Assembly: GCA_030066855.1 (NCBI GenBank)
Contig: JASJAU010000011.1
Location: forward strand, 1 to 53,370
Direction: 5' to 3'
DNA: 53,370 bases
Source: Paracoccaceae bacterium
Lineage (GTDB): Bacteria; Pseudomonadota; Alphaproteobacteria; Rhodobacterales; Rhodobacteraceae
A model generated the notes under the pieces. The model was not told the origin of the DNA, made no database searches, and saw only the letters and a list, made by a program, of their open reading frames with translations. This document shows positions 28,037 through 37,150 of the stretch, in pieces (the stretch's first letter is position 1; each line of letters starts with the position of its first letter). The translations under genes and the position numbers were made by a program.

Positions 28037-29530
28037 TCAGGCGTCCCCTCGTTTGAGCCCCTGAGGCGTCACCATGGTTCGGGCGAACGTGCCTTCAGGA
28101 GTCTGCATGCGATGGCAAAGCATCTCGCGCGACAAATCAAGCAATATCTGCATGTTCGCCGGATCGGCGCTGAGGTCCTGGCCCTCTGAGAAGGCTCTGT
28201 GCAGCCGTTGGGGCAAACCGCCCGCGAAGTGGACAAGCCGGAAATCGCCCTTTCGGAAAACGGCGAGGCTTGCCTCGTTCGCCCTTAGCCCCAAGGCCCT
28301 TTGCTGCACGGTGGGCATGACCGGATCGCCGTAATGCAGCTCGGAGAAGGTGTGGAGCCGCCAGTCTTCCGGCGTCTCGCCTTGCAGAAAGGGCGCGAGG
28401 CTGCGTCCGTTCATGCTATCGGGCGTCGGAACCCCGATCAGCTCAAGGAGGGTCGGCGCGACATCGACCGATTCTGTCGGCGTCTCGACGACGAGTCCGT
28501 GGGAGCCGGGATGCGAGGGGTCGCGTATAATGAGCGTGGTGTGAAACGCCGCGTCGTGAAACGTGTGCTTTCCCCAAAGGCCGAAGTCCCCCAGCATTTC
28601 GCCATGGTCCGAGGTCACGACGATGATTGTGTCGTCGTATTGTCCGCTGTCTTTCAGCCAGTCGGTCAGACGGCCGATATGCGCGTCCACCTCGCTCGCC
28701 AGCCCGAAGTAGAGCGCCCTGAGCTGCCGGGCGACCTCAGGCGTGTCGGGCAGGTGCGGGAACCCCTCGACGACAGTCGCAATAGTCTTGGTCTGGCGCA
28801 GCGCCCTGCAATAGGGGTCCAGGTCCCCCGGAACCGGCAGCGGGTCGGGCATGGCGTCCGGGGCGTACATCTTGTTGTATGGCGCGGGCGCGACGAACGG
28901 CGGGTGCGGGCGCAGGTAGGTGACCAGCCCGAACCATCCGGGATCGGCGGCGCGGAGCGCGCGAAGCGCCTCGTCGGTCAGGAACGCGGTGTCGCTGTCT
29001 TCTGCGGAATAGATCGCCGGCGCGTCGAGCGTGTCGCCATCCGGGATGTAGGTGTCGGGGTAGCGCGCGGGCGCGTAACCTTTCGCGACCAGATGCGCGC
29101 GCCAGGGTCCCTCGTCGTCCTCCAACCGCATTCTAAGCGCCTCGTGAAACCCCTCGGCCACCTCCTCATAGGTCGTCAGTCTCGGGTCGGACGGATCCAG
29201 CCCCCTCGGATCGACCGTAACGTCGGTATACCCGAAAAGCAGAGGGTCGTACCCAGCGCGGCGCGCCTCGGTCCCGAGCGTCGGCGTGTCGCGGCGCAAG
29301 GGCGTGCCGTTCCGGAGCGATCCGTGATTCATCACGTACTGCCCCGTCAGGAGCGACGCGCGAGAGGGGCCGCAGGGCGCGGCGACGCTGTAATGGGTGT
29401 CGAAGAGAACGGCGTCCGCCGCCAGCGCCCTCAGATTGGGAAGCGCCACATGGTCTGCCAGCGCCCCCCGCACGCAATCGCCGCGAAACTGGTCGATGAT
29501 GATGAATAGAATGTTCCGCCGCGCCGCCAT
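28037..29530 (-). CDS. Phosphonate monoester hydrolase-like (type I sulfatase superfamily) enzyme
   Basis: A 497-residue alkaline-phosphatase/sulfatase-superfamily hydrolase. The segment APCGPSRASLLTG (Cys53, Pro55, Arg57) is the CxPxR formylglycine signature. IIDQFRGD, RPHPPFVAPAPYNKMY, TSDHGEMLGD and GKHTFHD hold metal and active-site residues. Its order of motifs (PCGPxRASLLTGxYxMNH, GYDP, RPHPPFVAxAPY) follows the rhizobial phosphonate monoester hydrolase I know better than arylsulfatases. Such enzymes hydrolyse phosphonate or phosphate monoesters and sulfates promiscuously. It lies 31 bases downstream of a LysR gene and upstream of the ABC genes, next to phosphonate catabolism. No signal peptide is visible, so it should act in the cytoplasm. 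Confidence 0.88.
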   Translation of the reverse strand: MAARRNILFIIIDQFRGDCVRGALADHVALPNLRALAADAVLFDTHYSVAAPCGPSRASLLTGQYVMNHGSLRNGTPLRRDTPTLGTEARRAGYDPLLFGYTDVTVDPRGLDPSDPRLTTYEEVAEGFHEALRMRLEDDEGPWRAHLVAKGYAPARYPDTYIPDGDTLDAPAIYSAEDSDTAFLTDEALRALRAADPGWFGLVTYLRPHPPFVAPAPYNKMYAPDAMPDPLPVPGDLDPYCRALRQTKTIATVVEGFPHLPDTPEVARQLRALYFGLASEVDAHIGRLTDWLKDSGQYDDTIIVVTSDHGEMLGDFGLWGKHTFHDAAFHTTLIIRDPSHPGSHGLVVETPTESVDVAPTLLELIGVPTPDSMNGRSLAPFLQGETPEDWRLHTFSELHYGDPVMPTVQQRALGLRANEASLAVFRKGDFRLVHFAGGLPQRLHRAFSEGQDLSADPANMQILLDLSREMLCHRMQTPEGTFARTMVTPQGLKRGDA

Positions 29531-29561
29531 GGCGGCAGAGAACCCGCGATCCTCCTCCCAA

Positions 29562-30416
29562 TCAAGCCCTTACCGCCGACAGAAAGGCACGGATGACCGG
29601 AACGTCCGCGCGCGCTTTCAGCGTGACAAGGGTCTCTGTCATCTCGGTGTCGAGCCCGGCGACGGAAACCCGCACCAGCCGATCGTCATGTCCGAACTCG
29701 GCCTCGGACACAAACCCGAGACCGGCGCCGGAGGCCACGACCTCGCGCATCGCCTCGCGCCCTTCAACCTCAATGTTCGGCGTCAGGGACAGCCCGGCGG
29801 CCCGCGCGGCGGCCTCGATGCACCGCCTGGTTTTTGACCCGGTTTCGCGGAAGATCAGCGGCCAATCAGCGAGTTCTGTCAGCGCCAGGGGCTTGCCGCC
29901 CGGAACAAAGCCGCGCGCCGCGATGGCGATCACCGGCGAGGCGCCCAAGCGCACCTGGTCAAGGTCCTCCGCCCCGCTCAGGTTGCCGACGACGCCGACC
30001 TCAGCGTCGAACCGGCGGAGCGCCGCCAGAACCTCCTCGGTGTTGCCGATCCTGAGCGAGACGAAGACCCTGGGGTGCGACACGCGAAACCGTCCGATCG
30101 CCGACGTTATGTGCGCGGCCGAATCCGCGACCACGCGCAGCGTGCCGTGCTTGGCGGCGCGGGATTGGTCCAGGTGGCCGGCGATCGCGTCCTCGACTTC
30201 AAAGAACTGTTTGGTCAGTTGAAAGAGCCCCTCGCCTGCTACGGTCAGCCGAACGCTTCGCGCGTCGCGGTAAAAGAGTAAGACGTCATGCGCCTCCTCC
30301 AGCCGCCGCACCTGATCCGAGATCGCGGGCTGGGTCAGGCCGATCGCCTCTGCCGCGCGGGAGAAGCCGCCGGTGAGAGCCACATGGTGAAACGCTCTGA
30401 TCTGTGTGTACCGCAT
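29562..30416 (-). CDS. LysR-family regulator, candidate controller of the aminophosphonate locus
   Basis: A 284-residue LysR-type protein. The N-terminal helix-turn-helix reads FHHVALTGGFSRAAEAIGLTQPAISDQVRRLEEAHDVLLFYR (about residues 9-50); the rest is the effector-binding domain. It is divergent from phnW, with a 170-base shared intergenic space holding an imperfect dyad and a short direct repeat, and is 31 bases upstream of the PMH-like gene on its own strand. The position suggests control of both arms. LysR genes are known beside phnW clusters as activators responding to aminoethylphosphonate; here that is inference. Confidence 0.93.
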   Translation of the reverse strand: MRYTQIRAFHHVALTGGFSRAAEAIGLTQPAISDQVRRLEEAHDVLLFYRDARSVRLTVAGEGLFQLTKQFFEVEDAIAGHLDQSRAAKHGTLRVVADSAAHITSAIGRFRVSHPRVFVSLRIGNTEEVLAALRRFDAEVGVVGNLSGAEDLDQVRLGASPVIAIAARGFVPGGKPLALTELADWPLIFRETGSKTRRCIEAAARAAGLSLTPNIEVEGREAMREVVASGAGLGFVSEAEFGHDDRLVRVSVAGLDTEMTETLVTLKARADVPVIRAFLSAVRA

Positions 30417-30443
30417 ATTTCGCAGCCTCCGGCGTCAATACAT

Positions 30444-30464
30444 GCGTGGGGCTTTGCCTCACGC
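30444..30464. promoter_or_regulatory. Imperfect dyad in the lysR-phnW intergenic region
   Basis: GCGTGGGGC and GCCTCACGC face each other across a TTT spacer, with one mismatch (a G.T pair). The site lies 28 bases upstream of the lysR start and about 120 bases before phnW, where a LysR-type autoregulatory operator is expected. The T to A spacing is 13, not the classic 11, so the assignment is tentative. Confidence 0.45.
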
Positions 30465-30586
30465 GCTGCTCTAGGGATTGGTGACCCAAAGAAGTATCAG
30501 TGGATTTTATAGAAAGATAGAGAAACCAAATTTCACTTATGAAGATCTCTGCGGCATAGAGGCGGTGGATCTGCATTGGTGACCAG

Positions 30587-31765
30587 ATGAGCGACGCCTT
30601 CCCCGACCCGCATCTGGGCGAGCCCTTTCTCCTCACGCCGGGCCCCCTGACGACTTCGCTCGAAGTCAAGGAGGCCATGCTGAAAGATTGGGGCAGCTGG
30701 GACGATGATTTCCGAGCGTTGACCCGCGACCTCCGCAGCCGGATCCTCGCCCTGATCGGGCCGGGTTCGGAAAACTACGATGTCGTCCCCATTCAGGGCT
30801 CTGGAAGCTATGCGGTGGAGGCGATGCTCGGCTCCTTCGTCCCCAGTGATGGCAAGGTTCTGGTGCTGGCAAACGGCGCCTACGGACTGCGCGCCGCCAA
30901 AACCATGGAGTATCTCGGGCGGGCGTTCCGTCTTCTCGACAAAGGCGACTACCTGCCGCCCCGCGGGCGCGAGGTCGCCGCCATACTCGCGGACGACCCC
31001 GAGATCACGCATGTGCTCGCAATCCACTGCGAAACCTCGTCGGGCATCCTGAACCCGGTTGCCGAGATCGCCGAGGCGACCGCGGCGGCGGGCCGCAAGC
31101 TCCTGATCGATTCGATGTCGGCCTTCGGCGCTCTCCCCCTGCACCCGGCCGAGATCGGCTGCGCGGCCTTCGTCTCGTCGGCCAACAAGTGTATCGAGGG
31201 TGTTCCGGGTTTCGGCTTCGTAGTGGCGCGAAAGCAAGAGATCGTGGCCGCCAAGGGGAACAGCCATTCACTGTCGCTCGACGTCCATGCGCAGTGGGAG
31301 ACGATGGAAAAGACGGGCCAATGGCGCTTCACCCCGCCGACCCACACGGTCGCGGCTTTCATCGAAGCGCTGAACGCTCATGAGGCGGAGGGTGGCGTTC
31401 CGGGGCGTGGCGCCCGCTATTCGGCCAACCGGGACGTGATGGTCGCGGGGATGCGGGCGCTTGGTTTCGAAACCTTGCTCGACGATGAATGGCTTTCGCC
31501 GATCATCGTCACATTCTTCTGCCCCGCCGACCCCGCCTTCACCTTCCAAGGCTTCTACGACTCGATGAAGACGCAGGGCTTCATCATCTATCCCGGCAAG
31601 CTCACCGTCGCCGACAGTTTCCGTATAGGCTGCATCGGCCGGATGGACGCCGACGTGATGCGCCGGGTCGTTGCCGCCGCCGACAACGCGCTCAAATCCA
31701 TGGGCGTCGCCTCCGCCGCGCCACCTCACGCGGCGCTCGAAGAACGCCAGAAACTCTCCGCCTGA
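30587..31765 (+). CDS. phnW: 2-aminoethylphosphonate--pyruvate transaminase
   Basis: PLP enzyme that moves the amino group of 2-aminoethylphosphonate to pyruvate, making phosphonoacetaldehyde and alanine. The 392-residue fold type I protein has LLTPGPLTTS at the start, GSGSYAVEAM for phosphate-side binding, DSMSAFG (Asp175) and the PLP lysine Lys201 in SSANKCIEGVPGFGFV, all as in PhnW. It is the first gene of the operon phnW-phnA-phnY-pbfA-EamA, which starts 170 bases from the divergent LysR gene. It has a C-terminal extension of about 25 residues. Confidence 0.96.
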   Translation: MSDAFPDPHLGEPFLLTPGPLTTSLEVKEAMLKDWGSWDDDFRALTRDLRSRILALIGPGSENYDVVPIQGSGSYAVEAMLGSFVPSDGKVLVLANGAYGLRAAKTMEYLGRAFRLLDKGDYLPPRGREVAAILADDPEITHVLAIHCETSSGILNPVAEIAEATAAAGRKLLIDSMSAFGALPLHPAEIGCAAFVSSANKCIEGVPGFGFVVARKQEIVAAKGNSHSLSLDVHAQWETMEKTGQWRFTPPTHTVAAFIEALNAHEAEGGVPGRGARYSANRDVMVAGMRALGFETLLDDEWLSPIIVTFFCPADPAFTFQGFYDSMKTQGFIIYPGKLTVADSFRIGCIGRMDADVMRRVVAAADNALKSMGVASAAPPHAALEERQKLSA

Positions 31766-31776
31766 AGGACAGATCC

Positions 31777-33036
31777 ATGACTATTGCCGCCCCTGTTGTC
31801 GCCAACGACCGTAGATATGCGGTTCCCACGGCGCCTGCCGTCGCCATCTGCCTCGATGGCTGCGAGCCGGAGTATCTCGACGTCGCCATCGCCGAGGGAT
31901 TGATGCCGACGCTCAAGCGGATGCGGGAGGAGGGGACCGACCGCCTCGCGCATTCCGTGATCCCGAGCTTCACCAACCCCAACAACCTCTCCATCGCCAC
32001 AGGACGCCCGCCCTTGGTTCACGGCATATGCGGCAACTTCCTTTATGACCCCGAGACGGGTGAGGAAGTGATGATGAACGATGTGCGCTTTCTGCGCGCG
32101 CCGACCGTTTTCTCCAAGTTCTACGAAGCGGGCGCCCGCGTAGCCGTCGTGACCGCGAAGGACAAGCTCCGCGCGCTTCTGGGCGCCGGTCTGAAGTTCG
32201 ATGAGGATCGTGCCATCGCCTTCTCTTCCGAGCGTTCGGCTAAGACCACCCGTTTGGAGCACGGGATCGAGAACGCCAGCCAGTGGCTCGACCGCCCGGT
32301 GCCCGAGGTTTACTCCGCGGATCTCTCCGAGTTCGTCTTCGCCGCCGGCGTGAAGCTCCTCAAGGAGTGGAAGCCGGACGTGATGTATCTCTCCACCACC
32401 GACTACATTCAGCACAAGTTCGCGCCGGACGAGCAGGGGGCCAAGGATTTCTATGCCATGTTCGACCGCTACCTGGCCGAACTCGACGCGCTCGGAGCCG
32501 CCATCGTCGTCACTGCCGACCACGGCATGAAGCCCAAGCATGATAAGAACGGCGATCCGGCCGTGATCTACGTCCAGGACTTGCTCGATGACTGGCTGGG
32601 CGAGGCCGCCGCCCGCGTGATCCTGCCCATCACAGACCCTTACGTGGTTCACCACGGCGCGCTCGGCTCTTTCGCGACCGCCTATCTGCCCGAGGGCGCC
32701 GACGTCGCCGACATCATCGCCCGCTTTCGCGTCCGTCCGGAGATGCTCGAGGTCCTTACCAAGGCCGAGGCCGTATCGCGCTTTGAGCTGCCAGCCGACC
32801 GGATCGGCGACATCGTGATGATCTCGACCGAGAACATGACCATCGGCACCAGCGCCCATCGCCACGACCTCGCCGCGCTCAAGGAACCGCTCCGCTCGCA
32901 TGGCGGCCTGACCGAGCAGGAGGTCCCGTTCATCGTGAATCGCCGCCTCGACATGCCCGGCGCACCGAGTCTGAGGAATTTCGACGCCTTCTTCTACGCC
33001 TGCACCGCCGCCGCGATGGAAGAGGTGCCGGCATGA
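31777..33036 (+). CDS. phnA: Phosphonoacetate hydrolase
   Basis: Zinc enzyme of the alkaline phosphatase superfamily that cleaves phosphonoacetate to acetate and phosphate. The 419-residue protein (ATG at 31777) has the metal-site Asp in [12 protein letters not shown], the nucleophile region [14 protein letters not shown] with its Thr, [12 protein letters not shown], and [13 protein letters not shown] near residue 290. It follows phnW by 11 bases and overlaps phnY by four bases. In this pathway PhnY supplies phosphonoacetate. The combination phnW-phnA-phnY is the phosphonoacetate branch rather than the phnX branch; no phnX is present. Confidence 0.95.
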   Translation: MTIAAPVVANDRRYAVPTAPAVAICLDGCEPEYLDVAIAEGLMPTLKRMREEGTDRLAHSVIPSFTNPNNLSIATGRPPLVHGICGNFLYDPETGEEVMMNDVRFLRAPTVFSKFYEAGARVAVVTAKDKLRALLGAGLKFDEDRAIAFSSERSAKTTRLEHGIENASQWLDRPVPEVYSADLSEFVFAAGVKLLKEWKPDVMYLSTTDYIQHKFAPDEQGAKDFYAMFDRYLAELDALGAAIVVTADHGMKPKHDKNGDPAVIYVQDLLDDWLGEAAARVILPITDPYVVHHGALGSFATAYLPEGADVADIIARFRVRPEMLEVLTKAEAVSRFELPADRIGDIVMISTENMTIGTSAHRHDLAALKEPLRSHGGLTEQEVPFIVNRRLDMPGAPSLRNFDAFFYACTAAAMEEVPA

Positions 33037-34484
33037 ACAAACCCGACACCCCGATCCGCCACGAAGCCATGCGCATCGGCGGCGAGAAGGTCGCGACCGA
33101 GACCATGATCGAGGTCCGCTACCCCTACACGAACGAGGTGATCGGCACGGTTCCCGCCGGTGATGCCAGCCACGCCGCGAGCGCCTTCGAGATCGCGGCA
33201 AACTACGAGCCGACGCTGACCCGCTACGAGCGCCAGCAGATCCTGTTTCACGCCGCAGAACTGATCCGCGAGCGGCGGGAGGAGATCGCGCATTGGCTGA
33301 CCCTTGAGCTTGGTATCTGCAAGCAGCACAGCCTCTATGAGACAGGCCGTTCCTACGACGTGTTCACCCTCGCGGGACAGCTCGCCATTCAGGACGACGG
33401 GCAAATCTTCTCCTGCGACCTGACCCCGCACGGCAAACCGCGCAAGATCTTCACGCTGCGCGAGCCGGTTCGCGCGATCTCGGCCATCACGCCGTTCAAC
33501 CACCCGCTCAACATGGTGGCCCACAAGATCGCGCCCGCCATCGCGACGAACAACTGCGTGGTCTGCAAGCCGACCGAGCTCACGCCGCTGACCGCCATCA
33601 CGCTCGCGGATATACTTTACGAGGCAGGGCTGCCGCCCGAGATGTTCCAGATCGTCACCGGCTGGCCGCAGGACATCGGCGACGCGATGGTCACCGACGA
33701 AAACATCGACATCATCACCTTCACGGGCGGCGTGCCGGTCGGCAAAATGATCGCCTCCAAAGCGGGTTATAAGCGCAGCGCGTTAGAGCTTGGCGGGAAC
33801 GATCCGCTCATCATCCTGAACGATCTGGAAGATGCCGACCTCGACAAGGCCGCGACCATCGCCGTTGCGGGCGCGACCGGGAACTCGGGCCAGCGCTGCA
33901 CCGCCGTCAAGCGCATCCTCGTGCAGGACAGTGTCGCCGACCGTATCGTCCCGATGATCCTCGAGAAGGCCAAAGCGATCCGCTTCGGCGACCCGATGGA
34001 CCCTGAGATCCAGCTTGGCTGCGTGATCCAGGAAGAGGCTGCGGCACTTTTTGAGAAGCGCGTCCACATGGCCGCCGATCAGGGCGCCGAGATCCTATAC
34101 CATCCGGGTCGGCAAGGCGCGCTCCTGCCGCCTATCGTGGTCGATCACGTGCCGCATGAGAGCGAACTGGTGATGGACGAGACCTTTGGCCCGATCGTAC
34201 CAATCGTCCGCGTGCCCGACAATGACGCCGAGGTCATGAAGATCTCGAACGGCACGCCTTTCGGCCTCTCCTCCGGCGTTTGCACCAACGATTTCCGCCG
34301 GGCGCAGGCCTATATCAAGGGGCTGAATGTCGGCACCGTGAACATCTGGGAGCAGCCGGGCTACCGGATTGAGATGTCGCCCTTCGGCGGCATCAAGGAC
34401 AGCGGCAACGGCGTGAAAGAGGGGGTGTTGGAAGCGATGAAGTTCTTCACCAACGTCAAAACCTTCTCGCTGCCATGGGACTGA
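33033..34484 (+). CDS. phnY: Phosphonoacetaldehyde dehydrogenase
   Basis: NAD-dependent ALDH-superfamily enzyme that oxidises phosphonoacetaldehyde to phosphonoacetate. The 483-residue protein has [19 protein letters not shown] (cofactor motif with N in the PxN position), [13 protein letters not shown], general base in [13 protein letters not shown] and the nucleophile cysteine in [13 protein letters not shown]. The start ATG overlaps the phnA stop in ATGA fashion. The identification rests both on sequence and on its place between phnA and the pbfA-like gene. Confidence 0.95.
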   Translation: MNKPDTPIRHEAMRIGGEKVATETMIEVRYPYTNEVIGTVPAGDASHAASAFEIAANYEPTLTRYERQQILFHAAELIRERREEIAHWLTLELGICKQHSLYETGRSYDVFTLAGQLAIQDDGQIFSCDLTPHGKPRKIFTLREPVRAISAITPFNHPLNMVAHKIAPAIATNNCVVCKPTELTPLTAITLADILYEAGLPPEMFQIVTGWPQDIGDAMVTDENIDIITFTGGVPVGKMIASKAGYKRSALELGGNDPLIILNDLEDADLDKAATIAVAGATGNSGQRCTAVKRILVQDSVADRIVPMILEKAKAIRFGDPMDPEIQLGCVIQEEAAALFEKRVHMAADQGAEILYHPGRQGALLPPIVVDHVPHESELVMDETFGPIVPIVRVPDNDAEVMKISNGTPFGLSSGVCTNDFRRAQAYIKGLNVGTVNIWEQPGYRIEMSPFGGIKDSGNGVKEGVLEAMKFFTNVKTFSLPWD

Positions 34485-34541
34485 GCGCGGCGGACGCCCA
34501 CGTCGTGACCCATCGCGCCCCGCTTATTGAAAGGTCGGCCC

Positions 34542-35891
34542 TTGGATAGAGCGCACACCGAGGGCGAGGCGAACACCTCGCAGGCCCGCGCCGAATGGGC
34601 GGCGCGCGAGACAGATGCGGCGGCGCGGGATCTCCTAGACCGCGACGCCGGCGCCTTCCTCCATCAGGCGCTTTCCTCTCCCTGCGTCGCCACCATTGCC
34701 AAGGCCGAGGGCATCTGGATCGAGGATATGGCCGGGCGCCGCTACATGGATTTCCATGGAAACTCGGTCCACCACATCGGCTACGGCCATCCGCGCCTTG
34801 TCCAGGCGATCAAGGATCAGCTTGACGCGCTTCCCTTCTCGCCCCGCCGCTTTGCCAACGACGTCGCCACCGACCTCGCCGAGAAGCTCGGCCAGATCAC
34901 CCCCGGCGACCTGAGCAAGGTGCTATTCACGACCGGCGGATCCGACGCCAACGAGGTCGCACTCAAGATCGCCCGCGCCGCCACTGGCCGGTTTAAGACG
35001 ATCAGCTTCTGGGACAGCTATCATGGTGCCGGCTTTGGCGCGGCCGCCGTGGGCGGAGAGGCCACGTTTCGGAGCCACATCGCAGGCCCGCTGATCCCGG
35101 GTACGGAGCACGTCGCCCCGTTCCACCCGACCCAATGCCCCTACGGGCACGACACGCTTGAGAAAAGCGCCGAGGCCTGCGCGGGCATGATGGAATACGT
35201 GCTCGGCCGCGAAGGCGATGTCGCCGCCGTCATCGCCGAGCCCATGCGGGCGGTGCCCATCGTCCCGCCACCTGGCTTCTGGAAGGCGGTTCGCGCCGCC
35301 TGCGATCGCCAAGGGGCGCTTCTGATTTTCGATGAGATCCCAACGGGTCTTGGCAAGACCGGCCGCATGCTCTCGTTCGAGCATGATGAGGTCGCGCCAG
35401 ACATCGTCACCTTCGGTAAGGCTCTCGGCGGCGGCATCCTTCCAATCGCGGCGACGATCGCGCGGTCCGATCTGGACGTCGCGGGAGATTTCGCCATCGG
35501 GCACTACACCCATGAGAAGAACCCGGTGACCGCGCGAGCCGCGCTAACCACGATTCAGATCATCGAGGACGAGGGACTCGTCGACCGTTCCGCGCGGCTT
35601 GGCGCCGCCGCCATGGACCGGCTTCGTGAAACGGTTGGCGCGAGCCCGATTGTCAGCGACATCCGCGGGCGCGGGTTGATGTTCGGCGTCGAAATTGGCT
35701 CCGAACGAGACGCCCGAATCCCCGACCCGGATCGCGCCGAGCGGATCTACTACGCCTGTCTCGCCGAAGGCCTCTCGTTCAAAATAAGCGCCGGGAGCGT
35801 TCTGACGCTCTCGCCGCCGCTGACCATCCTCGAAGAGGACCTCGACCGCGCGCTGACCATCGTCGAAACGGCGATCCGCGCCGCCGCATGA
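34542..35891 (+). CDS. pbfA: PLP-dependent class III enzyme, probable (R)-1-hydroxy-2-aminoethylphosphonate ammonia-lyase
   Basis: A class III aminotransferase-fold protein of about 449 residues. It has DMAGRRYMDFHGNSVHHIGYGHP, TTGGSDANEVALKIAR for phosphate binding, FDEIPTGLGKTGRM with the PLP Asp, and the lysine of TFGKALGGGILPIAATIA. A protein of this family (PbfA) has been shown to turn hydroxylated aminoethylphosphonate into phosphonoacetaldehyde by ammonia elimination, and its genes cluster with phnWAY as here. I place the start at the TTG at 34542 because AAAGG lies seven bases upstream; a TTG at 34527 is the alternative. An ordinary omega-aminotransferase cannot be excluded. Confidence 0.85.
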   Translation: MDRAHTEGEANTSQARAEWAARETDAAARDLLDRDAGAFLHQALSSPCVATIAKAEGIWIEDMAGRRYMDFHGNSVHHIGYGHPRLVQAIKDQLDALPFSPRRFANDVATDLAEKLGQITPGDLSKVLFTTGGSDANEVALKIARAATGRFKTISFWDSYHGAGFGAAAVGGEATFRSHIAGPLIPGTEHVAPFHPTQCPYGHDTLEKSAEACAGMMEYVLGREGDVAAVIAEPMRAVPIVPPPGFWKAVRAACDRQGALLIFDEIPTGLGKTGRMLSFEHDEVAPDIVTFGKALGGGILPIAATIARSDLDVAGDFAIGHYTHEKNPVTARAALTTIQIIEDEGLVDRSARLGAAAMDRLRETVGASPIVSDIRGRGLMFGVEIGSERDARIPDPDRAERIYYACLAEGLSFKISAGSVLTLSPPLTILEEDLDRALTIVETAIRAAA

Positions 35892-36715
35892 CGCTTTTCC
35901 CCGCTGTCCTCACGCTCATGGCCGCCGCGCTCCACGCCACGTGGAACGCGCTTCTCAAGGGCGCGCGGGACCGGACGGTCGCGCTCGGTCTGATCTCTCT
36001 CGGTCATGTCGTCCCGGCGCTTTTTCTCGTCGCGCTGGTCCCGGCGCCCAGCGCGGAGTCCGTGCCCTACATCATCGCCTCGACGGTGATCCATTGGGGC
36101 TATTATCTCTTTCTCGCGATCTCCTACCGGTTCGGCGATCTTTCCTTCGCTTACCCCATCGCGCGGGGTCTCGCCCCCGTCCTCATCGCGCTTGGCGCAA
36201 CCGTCTGGGTCGGCGAGCACCTTCCGGTCCTCGCCTGGATCGGCGTTGTAACCGTCTCCTGCGGCATTCTCCTCCTTGCGGCCGTTCGCCGCGCCGACAA
36301 GCGCGCGGTCGCCTCGGCGCTCGTCACCTCGCTCTTCATCGCGGCCTACTCAGTGGTCGACGGCATCGGCATCCGCGCCTCGGGAAGCCCGCTCGGCTAC
36401 ATCGCCTGGCTCTTTATCCTCGAGATCACCATCGTGATATTCGTCCTCGCGACCCGCTTTTCCCGCGTCGCCGCCACGCCGCTTGAGACGCTTGCCCTCG
36501 GGTTTGCGGGCGGTGTCCTTTCCGGCCTCGCCTACGCGCTCGCTCTCTACGCCAAGACCCTCGCGCCGCTCGGCGTTGTCTCGGCCTTGCGCGAGACCTC
36601 GGTCATCTTCGCCGCGCTCATCGGCATCCTCTGGTTCCGCGAGCGCCCGATCGGCCGCCGCATCCTCGCCGCAGCAATCGTCGCCGCCGGAATCACCGTT
36701 CTCGCCTTCGCCTGA
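35888..36715 (+). CDS. EamA/DMT-family transporter
   Basis: A 275-residue inner-membrane protein with ten hydrophobic segments arranged as two EamA halves; the N-terminal half starts FPAVLTLMAAALHATWNALLKGARDR and the second half starts after ADKRAVASALVTSLFIAAYSVVDGIG. Members export or import small metabolites such as amino acids. It overlaps the pbfA-like gene by four bases (ATGA), so it is the last gene of the phosphonate operon. A role in releasing a product (alanine or acetate) or taking up aminophosphonate is inference. Confidence 0.92.
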   Translation: MTLFPAVLTLMAAALHATWNALLKGARDRTVALGLISLGHVVPALFLVALVPAPSAESVPYIIASTVIHWGYYLFLAISYRFGDLSFAYPIARGLAPVLIALGATVWVGEHLPVLAWIGVVTVSCGILLLAAVRRADKRAVASALVTSLFIAAYSVVDGIGIRASGSPLGYIAWLFILEITIVIFVLATRFSRVAATPLETLALGFAGGVLSGLAYALALYAKTLAPLGVVSALRETSVIFAALIGILWFRERPIGRRILAAAIVAAGITVLAFA

Positions 36716-36766
36716 CGTTGATGGGGGTCAATGAATCTGGGGCGGGACGCGCCTAGACAGGGCGGC

Positions 36767-37123
36767 ATGACAGAGAGACACAAAGACGTCGATGCTTACA
36801 TCGCCAATTGCAGCGAGGCCGCCGCCCCGCTTCTCAAAACGGCGCGCGAATTGATCCATAAGACGCTTCCCGGCGCGACCGAGGGCATGCAATACGGCGC
36901 GCCCGTCTTCTTCAACGGCAACGGCGCCGCCGTGATCTACCTCTTCGGCTCGAAGAAACACGTAAACTTCGGATTCCTGAAGAGCGCCGAGATGGATGAC
37001 CCCGACGGCCTTCTCCGGGGTTCCGGCAAGCCTAGCAAGCACATACGGCTTCATCCCGACGAGGCCCTCGATGAAGAGACTCTCGTCGGGTTCATGCGGC
37101 AATGCGAGAGCATGACTCCGTAG
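36767..37123 (+). CDS. DUF1801 domain protein
   Basis: A 118-residue cytoplasmic protein of the DUF1801 (YdhG-like) family: DVDAYIANCSEAAAPLLKTARELIHKTLPGATEGMQYGAPVFF is the conserved core, then an alternating beta region and RLHPDEALDEETLVGFMRQC. The ATG at 36767 has AGGG upstream; a start at 36731 would add 12 poor residues. The function of DUF1801 is not established. It converges with the universal stress gene. Confidence 0.88.
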   Translation: MTERHKDVDAYIANCSEAAAPLLKTARELIHKTLPGATEGMQYGAPVFFNGNGAAVIYLFGSKKHVNFGFLKSAEMDDPDGLLRGSGKPSKHIRLHPDEALDEETLVGFMRQCESMTP

Positions 37124-37150
37124 CCCTTAACCACAGGCGAGCCTGATGGC

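Noticed and set aside
30417-30586. A tRNA or small RNA in the lysR-phnW space
   Set aside because: No cloverleaf or terminator-like structure was visible; only a dyad and a direct repeat were found.
31726-33201. A 491-codon open frame on the minus strand opposite phnA
   Set aside because: No recognisable domain; phnA on the plus strand has all metal-site motifs.
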